Assembly (NCBI GenBank): GCA_014655195.1
Contig: BNBH01000018.1
Location: 62,001 to 126,000 of the forward strand
From: Streptomyces cellulosae
GTDB taxonomy: Bacteria; Actinomycetota; Actinomycetes; Streptomycetales; Streptomycetaceae
Reading direction: 5' to 3'
DNA: 64,000 bases
Below are positions 1 to 8,375 of the stretch, piece after piece (position 1 is the stretch's first letter; every line of letters starts with the position of its first letter). A program made the translations under genes and the position numbers. A model generated the notes under the pieces. It made no database searches. It saw only the letters and a list, made by a program, of their open reading frames with translations, and was not told the DNA's origin.

Positions 1-45
1 TTCCGAGTGACGTTCAGTGTCCACTGCGGGTTCGTTTTGGTTGAT

Positions 46-133
46 CGCGCAGTTCCCCGCGCCCCTGGGGGGGCTGGCGTTCAGTCGTCCCTGCGGGTTC
101 GCCGTGGCTGAACGCGCAGTTCCCCGCGCCCCT
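46..133. repeat. Tandem pair of a dispersed intergenic repeat
   Basis: Two copies of a roughly 60-base unit lie head to tail. Each begins near TTCAGT, passes through CTGCGGGTTCG and ends in the 21-base core CGCGCAGTTCCCCGCGCCCCT-like element, at 46-66 and 113-133. The same core recurs at 29320-29340 and 30533-30553 (opposite orientation) and at 32962-32982. All copies lie outside genes. Elements of this kind are common in Streptomyces intergenic DNA, but I know no assigned function. The first copy lies in a gene-free edge of the window beyond the end of the DUF72 gene; the second overlaps the very end of that gene. Confidence 0.75.
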
Positions 134-863
134 GAGGATGCTGACCCCATAGCGTCTTGAGTGTTCTGGCGTTGTGGACCGCTGCTGCGTTGGGGTCGTT
201 GTTGAAGTAGGCGTAGACGTCTGCTTCTCGGGGCCACGTCGTGGTGATGCGGTGCAGCCAGGTTTTGAGGGACTGGCGGCCGTAGTTCGGCCAGGGCAGG
301 GCTCTGCCCTGGTGGAAGCGGATGTAGCCCCAGTCCGTGGTGCGCCACAGGGGGGTGACCGGGCGGGAGAGGACGTCCGCCCAGCAGAGGGCCGCGCCGT
401 GGGACTCCAGGACCGCGCGGACGTCCGGGGTCCACCAGGACGGGTGGCGGGGTTCGACGGCCACCCGGGTGGACTCCGGGAAGCAGCGCAGGCACGCGTC
501 CAGGAGGGCCGGGTCGGCCTGGAGGGTCGGGGGGAGCTGGAGGAGGACCGGGCCCAGGCGGTCGCCGAGGGCGGTGGCGCGGCTCATCAGGCGCTCCACC
601 GGCTCCTCGGGGTCCCGCAGCCGCTTGACGTGCGTCAGGTAGCGGCTCGCCTTGACCGCGACGACGAAGCCCGGCGGGGTGCGCTCCCGCCAGGACGCGA
701 AGGTCTCCCGGGAGGGGAGCCGGTAGAACGCGTTGTTCACCTCGACGGTCGGGAAGGCGGCCGCGTACGCCTCCAGCCACAGCCGTACCGGCAGACCGGG
801 CGGGTAGAGCACGCCGCGCCAGTCCTTGTACTGCCATCCCGAGGTCCCGACCAGCAGCGGCAT
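81..863 (-). CDS. DUF72 domain-containing protein
   Basis: A 260-residue protein of the DUF72 (YecE-like) family, a TIM-barrel-like fold of unknown biochemical activity. The family signatures are visible: the N-terminal VGTSGWQYKDW, then NAFYRLPSRETFASW, FVVAVKASRYLTHVKRL, a mid-protein LLQLPPTL and AVEPRHPSWW, and the C-terminal VYAYFNNDPNAAAVHNA. Length fits the family. The start is at 863, seventeen bases downstream of the stop of the AAA ATPase gene on the same strand, so the two may be cotranscribed. The gene end overlaps a dispersed repeat copy at 113-133. Function is not assignable beyond the family. Confidence 0.93.
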   Translation of the reverse strand: MPLLVGTSGWQYKDWRGVLYPPGLPVRLWLEAYAAAFPTVEVNNAFYRLPSRETFASWRERTPPGFVVAVKASRYLTHVKRLRDPEEPVERLMSRATALGDRLGPVLLQLPPTLQADPALLDACLRCFPESTRVAVEPRHPSWWTPDVRAVLESHGAALCWADVLSRPVTPLWRTTDWGYIRFHQGRALPWPNYGRQSLKTWLHRITTTWPREADVYAYFNNDPNAAAVHNARTLKTLWGQHPQGRGELRVQPRRTRRDD

Positions 864-879
864 GCGGCCCTCCCGGCGC

Positions 880-1983
880 CTAGAGGTAGAGGCCCGCGTC
901 CGCGTCGCCGCGCGGCTCGGGCAGGGAGGTGGGGGAGGTGCCCCGGCGCAGGGCGTACAACTCGGCGAGGGTGGCGCCCTCGCGTCCGACGCCTTCCTCG
1001 CGGCCCAGCCAGTTCACCGCCTCCGTACGGGTCAGCGGCCCCACCTCGATCCGGGCCAGGCAGCGGCCCGGACGGACCACGGCTGGGTGCAGCCGCTCCA
1101 GGTCCTCGTTGGTGGTGACGCCCACCAGGACGTTGCGCCCCTGGCCGAGCAGGCCGTCGGTGAGGTTCAGCAGCCGGGAAAGGGCCTGGCCCGCCGTGTG
1201 CTTGGCCTCGCCGCGGATCAGCTCGTCGCAGTCCTCCAGGAGCAGCAGCCGCCAGCGGTTCTTGCCGGACGCGTCCTCCTCGCCGATCGCGATGTCCATC
1301 AGATAGCCGACGTCGGAGAAGAGCCGCTCGGGGTCGAGGACGCAGTCGACCTGGCACCAGTCGCGCCAGGACCGGGCGAGCGTGCGCAGCGCGGAGGTCT
1401 TGCCGGTGCCCGGCGGACCGTGCAGCAGGAGCAGCCGCCCCGAGATGTCCTCCGGGGTGGTCTTCATCAGACGGTCCATCGCGTCCGCGACCGGGGCGGT
1501 GTAGTTGGGCCGGATCTCCTCCCAGGTGCCGGCCGTGATCTGCCGGGTGGTGCGGTGCGGGCCGCGCCGCGGAGAGACGTACCAGAACCCCATGGTGACG
1601 TTCTCCGGCTGCGGTTCGGGCTCGTCGGCCGCGCCGTCGGTGGCCTCGTCCAGGATCCGCTTCGCCAGGTCGGCGCTGGTCGCGGTCACCGTGACGTCGG
1701 CGCCCCGGCTCCAGCGCGAGATCAGCAGCGTCCAGCCGTCCCCCTCGGCCAGGGTGGCGCTGCGGTCGTCGTCCCTGGCGAGCCGCAGCACCCGCGCGTC
1801 CGCGGGCAGGAGCGTCGCACCGGAGCGGACGCGTTCGATGTTGACGGCGTGCGAGTAAGGCTGCTCGCCCGTCGCGAAGCGGCCGAGGAACAGCGCGTCG
1901 ACGACGTCGGACGGGGAGTCGTTGTCGTCGACGTTGAGCCGGATCGGCAGGGCGTCGTGTGGGTGCGCGGACATGCCGCCCAT
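880..1983 (-). CDS. DUF5925 / AAA family ATPase
   Basis: A 367-residue cytoplasmic ATPase. The N-terminal half matches the actinobacterial DUF5925 type (NVDDNDSPSDVVDALFLGRF, then a segment ending VTMGFWYVSPRRGP). The C-terminal half is an AAA module with Walker A HGPPGTGKTSALR and Walker B LLLLEDCDEL, followed by a sensor region GVTTNEDLERLHPAVVRPGR with the arginine expected of an AAA sensor or finger. The fold predicts ATP-driven remodelling, but the substrate is unknown. The start could be the ATG at 1983 or the internal methionine four codons later. It is followed closely by the DUF72 gene and is divergent from the secreted esterase across about 220 bases. Confidence 0.92.
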   Translation of the reverse strand: MGGMSAHPHDALPIRLNVDDNDSPSDVVDALFLGRFATGEQPYSHAVNIERVRSGATLLPADARVLRLARDDDRSATLAEGDGWTLLISRWSRGADVTVTATSADLAKRILDEATDGAADEPEPQPENVTMGFWYVSPRRGPHRTTRQITAGTWEEIRPNYTAPVADAMDRLMKTTPEDISGRLLLLHGPPGTGKTSALRTLARSWRDWCQVDCVLDPERLFSDVGYLMDIAIGEEDASGKNRWRLLLLEDCDELIRGEAKHTAGQALSRLLNLTDGLLGQGRNVLVGVTTNEDLERLHPAVVRPGRCLARIEVGPLTRTEAVNWLGREEGVGREGATLAELYALRRGTSPTSLPEPRGDADAGLYL

Positions 1984-2202
1984 GATCGGTCACGCGAGCC
2001 CCCCGTGCACCCGATTTGCCGGGTGCGCCCGCACGCGTCGCGTCGCCCCCGTGTCCGGTTTCTCCGCGTGAAGTGCCGGAAAGTCGCACCGTCCGGGATT
2101 TTGTCCGGTACTCAACGGTAATACTTCTGACATGAACACTTCCGCTCAACACGCGTAGTTGGTACGACGGTTGAGGCAGAGATCCTGCTAAAGGGAGGTT
2201 CC

Positions 2203-3009
2203 ATGAGACGTTCCCGACTTGCCCTCTTCCTCACCACTCTGGTCCTCGCCGTCACCGCCGCCCTCACCGGGGCGACCGCGGCGCACGCGTCCGCACAGGC
2301 GGCCCCCGGCCCGTACGTGGCCCTGGGCGACTCCTACTCCTCGGGTGTCGGCGCCGGCAGCTACATCTCCTCCAGCGGCGACTGCAAGCGCAGCACGAAG
2401 GCCCACCCGTACCTCTGGGCGGCCGCGAACTCACCCTCGTCCTTCTCCTTCACGGCCTGCTCGGGCGCCCGTACGGGTGATGTTCTCTCCGGGCAGCTCG
2501 GCCCGCTCTCCGCGAGCACCGCCCTCGTCTCCATCAGCATCGGCGGCAACGACGCCGGGTTCGCCGACGTCATGACGACCTGTGTGCTCCAGTCCGACAG
2601 CTCCTGCCTGTCCCGCATCGCCACCGCCCGGGCCTTCGTCGACTCGACGCTGCCCGGCAGGCTCGACGGCGTCTACACGGCGATCCGGGACCGCGCGCCC
2701 AACGCCCGTGTCGTGGTGCTCGGCTACCCCCGCTTCTACCGGCTCGGCACCACCTGCATCGGCCTCTCCGAGACCAAGCGGAAGGCCATCAACGACGCCT
2801 CCGACCACCTCAACAGCGCCATCGCCGCCCGCGCCCGCGCGTACGGCTACACGTTCGGCGACGTCCGCTCCACGTTCACCGGCCACGAGATCTGCTCCGG
2901 CGACTCCTGGCTGCACAGCGTGGACTGGCTGAACATCGGCAACTCGTACCACCCGAAGGCCGCCGGACAGTCGGGCGGCTACCTCCCGGTGCTCAACTCG
3001 GTGGCCTGA
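2203..3009 (+). CDS. Secreted SGNH/GDSL-family esterase or lipase
   Basis: A 268-residue exported hydrolase. Residues 1-30 form a Sec-type signal peptide (MRRSR, hydrophobic core, AHASA cleavage region). The mature enzyme shows SGNH blocks: GDSYSSG with nucleophile Ser44, the block III ISIGGNDAGF, and the C-terminal catalytic NSYHP segment. Several cysteines can form the disulfides known in Streptomyces enzymes of this group. Family members hydrolyse acyl esters and lipids outside the cell; from memory the S. coelicolor counterpart is SCO1725. A strong site AAGGGAGG lies just before the ATG. The gene converges with the kinase gene, leaving only ten bases between stops. Confidence 0.95.
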   Translation: MRRSRLALFLTTLVLAVTAALTGATAAHASAQAAPGPYVALGDSYSSGVGAGSYISSSGDCKRSTKAHPYLWAAANSPSSFSFTACSGARTGDVLSGQLGPLSASTALVSISIGGNDAGFADVMTTCVLQSDSSCLSRIATARAFVDSTLPGRLDGVYTAIRDRAPNARVVVLGYPRFYRLGTTCIGLSETKRKAINDASDHLNSAIAARARAYGYTFGDVRSTFTGHEICSGDSWLHSVDWLNIGNSYHPKAAGQSGGYLPVLNSVA

Positions 3010-3019
3010 CCCCCGTGGT

Positions 3020-4714
3020 TCAGTAGCCGTCCCCGTCCGCACCGGAAGCGGAAGCGGAGGCCCCGCCCGACGGGGTCTCCGTCTCGCACACCACCGAGAA
3101 CGGCACCGTCCCGGACGTCGCGCGCACCGGCTCCCGCACCTCCACGCCGATCCGGCCGTGCAGCTCCCCGCTCTCCGAGTACGCCGTCACCACCACCGTG
3201 TCCTGCTTGGTCCGGCCGCCGTCCGCCGGGAACGACAGCGTGCGCCAACTCCGGTCCGCCGCCGAGCCGTCCTCGGTCGCCCAGCGGTAGCGCACCTCGG
3301 CCGGCAGCCGGCTCACCGTGAACGTCGCCGTGAACGAGGGCGCCTCGTCGTGCACGGGCGGGCAGGCTCCGGAGTACTCCGTGCGCGTCCCGGTCACCTC
3401 GACCGACACCGTGAGGGCGGGGGGCTCCTCCTCGTGCCCGCCGTCGTCGCCCTCGTCCCCGGTCGCGTCGTCCGTCGCGGAGGCAGACGGTGACGGGTCG
3501 TCCTCCGTCGTCTCCGTCCCTCCGGCGCCCTTGTCGCCCGTCGTGGCCGGGGAGCTCGCCCCGCCGTTCCCGGACTCCGGCTCACCGCCGTCCCGGTCCA
3601 GCAGCGCGTACGTCAGCCCGGCCAGCGCGAGCGCCAGCAGCACCACCCCCGCGATCAACAGCGCGGCGCCCCTCCGGCCGCGCGGGGACGGGTTCGTCGT
3701 CGCCGTGGGTGCTGTGGGCGCTCCGCCGGACGGCTGGTGGGCGGTCACGGGCGGCTGGTACGGGTCGGTCGGCGGCGGTGTGGGGAGCGCGGCCACCGTG
3801 GGCGCGTACGAGGAGGCCGTACGCGCCGGATCCGCGCCCGGTGCGCCCCCGGAGGCGACCACGCGCAGGTCCTCCGACGCCCGGTCCGCGGGCAGGCGTT
3901 CGACCGGATCCTTGCGCAGCAGCCCCTCGATCACCGGCGCGAGCGGGCCCGCCCGGCGCGGCGGCGGCAGCTCCTCGTCCACGATCGCCCGCAGCGTGGA
4001 CAGCGGGGTGTCCTGCCGGAACGGGGAGTATCCCTCGACTGCCGCGTACAGCAGCACGCCCAGCGACCACAGGTCCGACTCCGGACCGGGGGTACGCCCC
4101 AACGCCCGTTCCGGCGCCAGGAATTCGGGCGAGCCGACGACCTCCCCGGTCTTCGTCAGGGCCGAGCTGCCCTCGACCATGGCGATCCCGAAGTCGGTGA
4201 GGACCACCCGGCCGTCGTTCGCGATCAGCACGTTGGCGGGCTTCACGTCCCGGTGCAGCACCCCGGCCGCGTGGGCGGCGCGCAGCGCGCCCAGCACCTC
4301 CGCGCCGATCCGCGCGGCCCGCTGCGGGGCCAACGGGCCCTCCGCGTCCAGCACCTCCGCCAGCGACAGACCGCGCACCAGCTCCATCACGATCCACGGA
4401 CGCCCGTCCTCCGTGGCCACGTCGTACACCGTCACCACGCCGCGGTCGGCGATACGGGCCGCCGCCCACGCCTCCCGCTCCAGGCGCGCGTACATCCGCT
4501 CCACGTCGGACGCCGGCAGTCCCGCCGGGGCGCGGACCTCCTTCACCGCGACCTCGCGGTGCAGCACCTCGTCCCGGGCCCGCCACACGGTGCCCATGCC
4601 GCCCTCGCCCAGCGGCGACAGCAGCCGGTAGCGTCCCGCGACCACCCGCTCACCGCCCGGTTCTTCGGACACGGCGCCCCCCATCGCGTCGGGGCGAATT
4701 CGCCCTTTCCTCAT
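3020..4714 (-). CDS. Membrane Ser/Thr protein kinase with extracytoplasmic domain
   Basis: A 564-residue Hanks-type kinase. Residues about 28-285 are the kinase domain: glycine loop GEGGMGTVWRA, ATP lysine Lys58 in VAVKEV, catalytic HRDVKPANVL (Asp156), TDFGIA, and SPEFLAPER of the activation segment. A Pro/Thr-rich linker leads to one membrane helix (about 349-372). An acidic Ser/Thr-rich spacer and a beta-rich outer domain with two cysteines (SGACPPV and VVCETE) follow, so the protein probably senses a signal outside and phosphorylates inside. The real start may be the GTG at 4672, preceded by GGGGGG, because no site precedes 4714. It follows the NicO gene by nine bases, suggesting one operon. 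Confidence 0.93.
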   Translation of the reverse strand: MRKGRIRPDAMGGAVSEEPGGERVVAGRYRLLSPLGEGGMGTVWRARDEVLHREVAVKEVRAPAGLPASDVERMYARLEREAWAAARIADRGVVTVYDVATEDGRPWIVMELVRGLSLAEVLDAEGPLAPQRAARIGAEVLGALRAAHAAGVLHRDVKPANVLIANDGRVVLTDFGIAMVEGSSALTKTGEVVGSPEFLAPERALGRTPGPESDLWSLGVLLYAAVEGYSPFRQDTPLSTLRAIVDEELPPPRRAGPLAPVIEGLLRKDPVERLPADRASEDLRVVASGGAPGADPARTASSYAPTVAALPTPPPTDPYQPPVTAHQPSGGAPTAPTATTNPSPRGRRGAALLIAGVVLLALALAGLTYALLDRDGGEPESGNGGASSPATTGDKGAGGTETTEDDPSPSASATDDATGDEGDDGGHEEEPPALTVSVEVTGTRTEYSGACPPVHDEAPSFTATFTVSRLPAEVRYRWATEDGSAADRSWRTLSFPADGGRTKQDTVVVTAYSESGELHGRIGVEVREPVRATSGTVPFSVVCETETPSGGASASASGADGDGY

Positions 4715-4723
4715 GAAAGTAGC

Positions 4724-6262
4724 TCAGCCGAGTGCGGATGCGGCCCCCCTGAACACCAATCCGGCCCCCAGGACCAGCACCACGCACGCCGACCCGAGGG
4801 GCGCGCTCCGGCGCACCAGCGCCGCCCACGGCGCGCTCGTCCAGCGCGGGCGCCGGGCGAGCAGCCGCGACACGCCCCCGCCCGCCCGCACCACCGCGTA
4901 CCCGGCGGCGGTCAGGGTGAGCGCCAGGCCCACGCCGTACGCGACGACGAGCAGCAGCCCGAACCAGGCGTGACCCAGGGCGGCGGCCCCCACCAGCACC
5001 ACCACGGCGGACGGACTGGGCACCAGACCGCCCGCGAACCCCAGCAGGACCGTGCCGCGCAGCGTGGGCGCGACGGCGTGGGTGTGGGTGCGGCCGCCGT
5101 GGGTGTGGGTGAGGTCGTGGGAGTGGGGGTGCGGGTGATCGTGGTCGTGCGGGTGGGGATGATCGTGCGGGTGCTCGTGTCCGTGGTCGGGGGTGTGCTC
5201 GTGCTCGTGGGGGTGCGGATGCGTGTGGTGGCGGCGCTGCCGCAGGGCGCGGCGTACGAGCTGGGCGCCGGCCAGGGTGACCAGGGCGCCGCTGGCGATG
5301 CCCAGCCAGGCGACGACGGAGGGCGCGGCGGCGGAACCGGCCGTGACCAGCAGGCCCAGGGCGACCACGCCGAGGGTGTGGGTGACCGTCACGGAGGCGG
5401 CCGTCGGCAGCACGTCCCGCATCCGCGCCCGGCCGCCGCGCGCCGCCGCGGTCGCGGCCATCAGGGTCTTGCCGTGACCCGGTGCGAGCGCGTGCATCGC
5501 GCCGAGGAAGACCGCGAGCAGCAGGGCGAGCGCGGCGAACCCGACGGTCAGGTCGCGCCGGGCGACCAGGTCGTCCAGGGCCCGCGTCCAGCGGTCGGCG
5601 CCCCGGGGCAGGATCGCGGAGGCGGGCGCGTCCGCCTGGTCCGTCCCGCCCGCCGCCAGCGCGGGGCCGCCGGGGCGGACGCGCAGGGACGCGGTCCGGG
5701 CGTCGGGCGGGGACGCGAGCCGGTCCTCCGGGTAGCGGGTCAGCCGGGCGGAGAGGGACGCCTCGGGCACGTCCGAGGCGGCGAGCGTCGTACGGTCCCC
5801 CTGCGCGGTGATCTCCCGCCAGCCGGGGCCCGAGCCGGCGCCCGCCGCGCGGAAGTCCACGGCGACCGTACGGCCCCGGGGGAGCGGCGCGGTCATCCGG
5901 CACTCCACGCGCAAGGTGTCCAACCCCGCCTGGCCCGGACGCACCTGGACGCGGGCGGCGCGCACGGTGAGCGGCGCCGGACGCCCGTCGGCACGGACCG
6001 CGCTCTCCCGGGCGGCCGTCGCGCACCGCTGCCGGGCCCAGGCGTCGCGGCCCAGGTCGGCGAGGTCCGGCGCGGCCTGGGTGGCGGGGATCTCGGCGAG
6101 GTCCTCGACGTGGTGTACGCGCAGCTCGCCGGGCGCGGCCACCAGGCCGTCGTACCGGTTGACGGTGAAGTTGCCGAGCGGGTGCGCGCTCGCCTCCGTG
6201 GCCGGGAGCAGGACGAGCGCGGTCGCGGTGACGAGAAGCGCGGCGGGACGCAGGAGGTTCAA
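4724..6262 (-). CDS. NicO/HupE-type nickel-cobalt transporter with secreted N-terminal domain
   Basis: A 512-residue polytopic protein. A signal peptide ends before the family hallmark AHPLGNFTVNRY (residues 26-37). A soluble outer domain of about 220 residues follows, then a membrane domain with the metal-transport motif HALAPGHGKT. A central loop is very rich in His (many HPHEHEH-like runs) and is likely a metal-binding sink. Several further helices end at the C-terminus. The start is a TTG at 6262 whose TTGA overlaps the stop of the TPR gene, so translation is coupled. The transported metal (Ni, Co or another) cannot be told from sequence. The kinase gene follows nine bases downstream. Confidence 0.88.
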   Translation of the reverse strand: MNLLRPAALLVTATALVLLPATEASAHPLGNFTVNRYDGLVAAPGELRVHHVEDLAEIPATQAAPDLADLGRDAWARQRCATAARESAVRADGRPAPLTVRAARVQVRPGQAGLDTLRVECRMTAPLPRGRTVAVDFRAAGAGSGPGWREITAQGDRTTLAASDVPEASLSARLTRYPEDRLASPPDARTASLRVRPGGPALAAGGTDQADAPASAILPRGADRWTRALDDLVARRDLTVGFAALALLLAVFLGAMHALAPGHGKTLMAATAAARGGRARMRDVLPTAASVTVTHTLGVVALGLLVTAGSAAAPSVVAWLGIASGALVTLAGAQLVRRALRQRRHHTHPHPHEHEHTPDHGHEHPHDHPHPHDHDHPHPHSHDLTHTHGGRTHTHAVAPTLRGTVLLGFAGGLVPSPSAVVVLVGAAALGHAWFGLLLVVAYGVGLALTLTAAGYAVVRAGGGVSRLLARRPRWTSAPWAALVRRSAPLGSACVVLVLGAGLVFRGAASALG

Positions 6263-8277
6263 CGTGCCGCCTCCAGGTCCTTCAGGGCGGCCCGTGCCGC
6301 GCGGGCGCCGAGCGGGGAGAAGCCCGGGTTCAGCTCCAGGGCGGCGGTGAGGGAGGCGCGGGCGGCGCGGTCGTGCCCGGCGGCCTTCTCGATCACGCCC
6401 CGGTGGTAGAGGAACGTGGCGTCGCGGTAGCCGGTGGCCGTGGCCCGGCGGGCGTACGGCAGCGCCTCCGCGGAACGGCCCGCCCGGTGCAGCGCCCAGG
6501 CGAGGGCGTCCGCCGTGTGCACCGTTCGCCGGCGCTCCCACTCGGCGCGGGCCGCGCGCAGCGCCTCGGCGGTGTCCCCGTGGTCGGCCGCGGCGAGCGC
6601 GGTGTCGAGGTCCACGTCCACACCGCCGGCCCGGGCCAGCGCGGTCCAGGCGGAGACGAGGGCGTACTGCTCGCGGGCCTTCGCACGGTCGCCGGGGGCG
6701 TCCCGCTCCTCGTACAGCTCGCCGAGCGCGACCAGCGGGCCGGGCAGCGGGGAGCGGTCGACGACCTGCTCCAGCGTGGTGATCGCCCCCGCGCGGTCGC
6801 CGTCCGCCGCCTGGGCGCGGGCGCGGCCCTCCAGGGCGGGGAGGTAGGCGTCGTCCGCGGCGAGGGCGCGGGCGTAGTGGCGCAGGGCGGTGCCGTAACG
6901 GCCCTGGCCGCGTTCGAGGTTGCCGAGCGCGGTCGCCACGTACGCCACGTCGGCCGGGCCGGTCGCACTGGCGAGGGCCTGGTGCAGCACCCGGCGGGCG
7001 GTGCGGACGTCTCCGCGCAGCTCGTGGACGTACGCGTACCGCGTGAACACGGGGACGCCCGGACGCCTGCGGTCGGCGTCGGTGGCCGCCCGCACGGCCT
7101 CCGCGTACCGGCCCAGCTCCACCAGGGCGTCGATCCGGGAGCAGAGGGCGCGTTCGCTGTACGGGTTCGCCTCCAGGGCGCGGTCGGCGTGGGCCAGGGC
7201 GGCGGCGAAGTCGTGACGCGCGGCGGCGAGGGCGGCCTGCCCGGCGAGCGCCTGGTCGTTGCCTGGGCGCAGGGCGAGGGAGCGGGCGAGGGCGCGTTCG
7301 GCCCGGTCGTAGCGGGAAGGGTCCCCGTCGGTCCGCGCCCGCTCGACCTGCGCGAGCCCGAGCGTCGCCCAGGCCGCGAAGTCCCGTGGCTGCAGGCGCA
7401 CATGCTCGTGCAGCGACCGTATCGCCGTGTCCAGGTCCCCCCGGACCAGCACATCCGCGTTCACCGCCCGGGACACCCCGGGCAGGGCCCGCGCCGCGTC
7501 CTGCCCGTCCCCGCCCACGGCGACGGCCCCGGCGGTCATCGCCACGGCCAGCAGCACGGCGCACGACGCGACGTGCAGCCCCCGTCCACGGCGGACGGCG
7601 GCGGCGAAGCGGCGTAGGGCGTCGACGCGGTCGGCGGAGGACGCGGTTCGCGGGGCCGCTGCGGCTGCCGGCGCCTTGGAGGTGGCCGGCACCTTGGAGG
7701 CTGTCGGCACCTTGGAGGCGGCCGGCACCTTCGCGGTGGCCCGGGCTTCGGCGCACCGTGTCGCCTCCGTGCCCGACGGTGGGTCGGCAGGCTGCGTTGC
7801 CGCCACCTCCGACGGTGGGTCGGCAGGCTGCGTTGCCGCCACGTCCGATGGTGCGTCGGCAGGCTGCGTTGCCGCCACGTCCGATGGTGCGTCGGCAGGC
7901 TGCGTTGCCGCCACGTCCGACGGTGCGTCGGCAGGCTGCGTCGCCTCCGTGCCCGACGGCGCCTCGGCGGCCGCTGCCGCCTCCGTACCCGCCGCCGCCT
8001 CGGCGGCCTGTGCTGTCTCCGTGCCCGACGGTGCGTCGGCGGCCTGTGCTGCCTCCGTGCCCGATGGTGCGTCGGCGGGCCGTGTTGCCTCCGTGCCCGA
8101 CGGTGCGTCGGCAGGCTGCGTCGCCTCCGTGCCCGACGGCGCCTCGGCGGCCTGTGCTGCCTCCGTGCCCGACGGCGCCTCGGCCGCCGCTGCCGCTTCC
8201 GTACCCGCCGCCGCCTCGGCGGGCGGCCTCGTCTCCCGCCCGCTCCCGCGGGTGCTGTCGTTCGTGCGCGGGGACAT
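6259..8277 (-). CDS. Repeat-rich TPR membrane protein
   Basis: A 672-residue protein in three parts. Residues about 22-172 are twelve or so 12-residue repeats of the type SGTEATQPADAP, followed by SKVPAA-like hexamers (183-203); this tail is Ala/Pro/acid rich and probably disordered. One membrane helix spans about 233-256. The C-terminal 400 residues are tetratricopeptide repeats (for example WATLGLAQVERA, YLPALEGRARAQAADGD, PYARRATATGYRDATFLYHRG), predicted to lie outside the membrane. I place the start at 8277 because GAAGGAG sits four bases upstream. It overlaps the NicO gene and lies 98 bases after the DUF4331 gene. A scaffold role in the envelope is inferred only. Confidence 0.88.
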   Translation of the reverse strand: MSPRTNDSTRGSGRETRPPAEAAAGTEAAAAAEAPSGTEAAQAAEAPSGTEATQPADAPSGTEATRPADAPSGTEAAQAADAPSGTETAQAAEAAAGTEAAAAAEAPSGTEATQPADAPSDVAATQPADAPSDVAATQPADAPSDVAATQPADPPSEVAATQPADPPSGTEATRCAEARATAKVPAASKVPTASKVPATSKAPAAAAAPRTASSADRVDALRRFAAAVRRGRGLHVASCAVLLAVAMTAGAVAVGGDGQDAARALPGVSRAVNADVLVRGDLDTAIRSLHEHVRLQPRDFAAWATLGLAQVERARTDGDPSRYDRAERALARSLALRPGNDQALAGQAALAAARHDFAAALAHADRALEANPYSERALCSRIDALVELGRYAEAVRAATDADRRRPGVPVFTRYAYVHELRGDVRTARRVLHQALASATGPADVAYVATALGNLERGQGRYGTALRHYARALAADDAYLPALEGRARAQAADGDRAGAITTLEQVVDRSPLPGPLVALGELYEERDAPGDRAKAREQYALVSAWTALARAGGVDVDLDTALAAADHGDTAEALRAARAEWERRRTVHTADALAWALHRAGRSAEALPYARRATATGYRDATFLYHRGVIEKAAGHDRAARASLTAALELNPGFSPLGARAARAALKDLEAAR
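7762..8214 (-). repeat. 36-base coding minisatellite (about 12 units)
   Basis: A run of roughly 36-base units within the N-terminal part of the TPR gene. Units share the core GACGGTGCGTCGGCAGGCTG on the plus strand, and several neighbouring copies are near identical, which suggests recent unequal exchange. The period is a multiple of three, so copy-number change would keep the reading frame. It encodes the 12-residue Ala/Pro repeats before the membrane helix. Confidence 0.9.
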
Positions 8278-8375
8278 GGGGCTCCTTCGTCGATGGGGGC
8301 GCGGCCCTGCCGTGGGGGACGGGAGAGGGCCGCGCCGGTCGGTGGGGCGGCCGGGGGCGCCGGCCGCCGGGTGGG

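Noticed and set aside
7762..8214. Repeat array as a possible CRISPR
   Set aside because: Units are contiguous 36-base repeats without variable spacers and they form an open reading frame with a real start and downstream domain.
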